Part shown: in pieces, positions 4,814 through 5,763 of the stretch | Layout of the letters: every line of letters begins with the position of its first letter | Position numbering within the stretch: the stretch's first letter is position 1 | Assembly: GCA_019308655.1 (NCBI GenBank) | Contig: JAFDHS010000247.1 | Location: 1 to 5,763, forward strand | Length of the DNA stretch: 5,763 nucleotides | Origin: Deltaproteobacteria bacterium | Lineage (GTDB): Bacteria > Desulfobacterota > Desulfobacteria > Desulfobacterales > JAFDHS01 | Direction: 5' to 3' | The notes under the pieces: generated by a model | Databases searched by the model: none | What the model saw: only the letters and a program-made list of their open reading frames with translations | Told to the model about the DNA's origin: nothing | Translations under genes and position numbers: made by a program

Positions 4814-5330
4814 AGATCTTTACCGCTCCTCAGTACTCAAAATTTACCCAGGTGAAGTTCTGAAATCGGTGTTAATCCTTTAAAAATTGAAGCAGCACAA
4901 AATAATCCCAACAGGCGTATCATCCGTGAGTAACATTTCTCTATATGAATTCTCTGAAAATATCAAATTCAATTATACTTGCTTTGATTGAGTCATAGTT
5001 CATCGATAACATGGTTTGATCCCTCTGCAAAAACAACGGCAATAATCATCGAATGCTGTCAGGGAATCGCAAAAAGCGCGATATGGGATTTTTATTGTAA
5101 AGTAATCCCCCAATCGGTACAATCGGCAGCAGAATGCCAATATTCCATTTTCCGGATTGTGCAATTTATTTAAGATTTTGCTGCAAAACCGTGAGAGCGG
5201 TTCAAATTGTTGTAAATCTTCGGCAAATAGGCTTGCTATTTACCTCAAATTTTCAACAATTTGCCCTCGCTCTAACACTTTTTTACTTCGATTTCCTAAT
5301 TTTTAAACAGGCTCTAAAGATTGTTTATTC
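4814..5330. other. Gene-free region upstream of the toxin-antitoxin operon
   Basis: No convincing gene is seen; the plus-strand frames here are short, have no ribosome site and no recognisable protein character. It must hold the antitoxin operon's promoter (AT-rich part around 4935-5000) and the 3' region of the conserved unknown gene at 5331-5753. A nested inverted repeat occupies 5187-5273. Confidence 0.5.
5194..5273. repeat. Nested inverted repeat, possible 3' structure of the downstream-strand gene
   Basis: AGAGCG (5194-5199) and CAAATTGTTG (5203-5212) are exact complements of CGCTCT (5268-5273) and CAACAATTTG (5254-5263), with a small unpaired 3/4-base bulge between. The loop contains a second stem, AAATAG (5225-5230) with CTATTT (5236-5241). 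A further small stem AACCG/CGGTT (5187-5191, 5198-5202) competes with the outer arm. On the minus strand it lies about 60 bases past the stop of the 5331-5753 gene and is followed by GGTTTTG, so it could end or protect that transcript; the T run is short. Confidence 0.5.
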
Positions 5331-5753
5331 TTATTCGGGAAATTCAATTGTCAGTTTTTCTTCCCCTTCCTCTGATTTTACCTTAAGATTGAGTTCAACA
5401 CTGCTGTCCCGTATGCCTAATGCCAGTGGCAGCTCACCTTTTTCCCCTTCGATGTGGGCGATCTCACGAACAACTTCAATAACTTTATGACCGGCCTCGG
5501 GACCCGGAGAAGGAAGTTCCGCCTCACGATATTTGGCCGTAACTTTTACAGTGCCGTCTTTGGCTTTGGTGATTGAAACTTTTTTGGCGTTGAAGTTAAC
5601 ACCATGCAAAGCAGCAAGCCCTATCCATTTTAATGCAGCTTCCAGTTTATCCGCATCATCTTTTACTTCCGACATTTCTTTGAGGGGATCAGTGGTTGCA
5701 AAACAATCACACATTTCCTGCACTTTCAGATGTAAACTGCGTTTATCTTTCAT
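5331..5753 (-). CDS. Conserved protein of unknown function, 140 residues
   Basis: The protein is soluble and acidic-basic mixed, with no signal peptide or membrane segment. The N-terminal half looks helical: VQEMCDCFATTDPLKEM (11-27, with a C15-x-C17 pair), then KLEAALKWIGLAALHGVN (36-53). The C-terminal half looks beta-rich: KVSITKAKDGTVKVTAKYREAELP (58-81), a helix around HKVIEVVREIAHIE (89-102), then ALGIRDSSVELNLKVKSEEGEEKLTIEF (111-138). I do not recognise a named domain or catalytic motif; it resembles short hypothetical proteins I associate with anaerobic Deltaproteobacteria, but no search was run. Codon use and length look normal. The start is well bounded: an in-frame TGA (5759-5757) lies two codons upstream of the ATG, though the few bases visible show no Shine-Dalgarno. 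The cysteine pair might bind metal; that is only a suggestion. Confidence 0.75.
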   Translation of the reverse strand: MKDKRSLHLKVQEMCDCFATTDPLKEMSEVKDDADKLEAALKWIGLAALHGVNFNAKKVSITKAKDGTVKVTAKYREAELPSPGPEAGHKVIEVVREIAHIEGEKGELPLALGIRDSSVELNLKVKSEEGEEKLTIEFPE

Positions 5754-5763
5754 GGTTCAATCT

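Noticed and set aside
4988..5490. Plus-strand ORFs in and beyond the gap before the conserved unknown gene
   Set aside because: They lack ribosome sites, and the second runs antisense into a well-formed minus-strand gene; the residues show no domain pattern.
1..5763. Transfer RNA, ribosomal RNA, CRISPR array or complete insertion sequence
   Set aside because: No cloverleaf-type arms with CCA or TTCGA-loop features, no rRNA-like stretches, no regularly spaced repeats and no transposase reading frame were seen by eye.

Overview
The window reads as an accessory stretch of a moderately AT-rich bacterial chromosome. The protein families (a RibD-C/GTP cyclohydrolase II-like remnant, a small split-barrel flavoprotein, a conserved 140-residue unknown) and the strong AGGAGG ribosome sites would suit a Deltaproteobacterium such as a Desulfobacterales relative. 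That placement is an impression from the proteins and cannot be fixed from the sequence alone.

Left end (1-870): on the minus strand lies a decayed RibD C-terminal-domain gene. It has lost its middle and is frameshifted just before the start of a second gene, which looks like an SRPBCC-family protein and runs off the window. An AT-rich, gene-free region of about 500 bases follows. It ends in a good sigma70-type promoter overlapped by a perfect 13-bp inverted repeat.

Centre (871-3987), plus strand: an intact AAA_14/DUF4143 ATPase; a 420-base gap with hairpins; a pyridoxamine-phosphate-oxidase-like gene broken by a perfect 53-bp tandem duplication; a perfect 28-bp palindrome preceded by a degenerate half-copy that supplies the broken gene's stop codon; a secreted, extremely methionine-rich protein (41 Met in 147 mature residues) behind a structured leader; and a doubtful 36-residue ORF.

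Right end (3966-5753), minus strand: a complete MntA-HepT type toxin-antitoxin pair (nucleotidyltransferase antitoxin first, HEPN toxin second), about 500 bases without a clear gene but with a nested inverted repeat, and a conserved gene of unknown function whose start lies ten bases from the window edge.

The genes do not form one pathway. The window looks like a patchwork of a toxin-antitoxin module, a solitary ATPase, dispersed repeats, two damaged metabolic genes and a probable metal-handling envelope protein. The clearest unusual signals are the frame-breaking 53-bp duplication, the Met-rich protein with its folded leader, and the promoter-centred inverted repeat.
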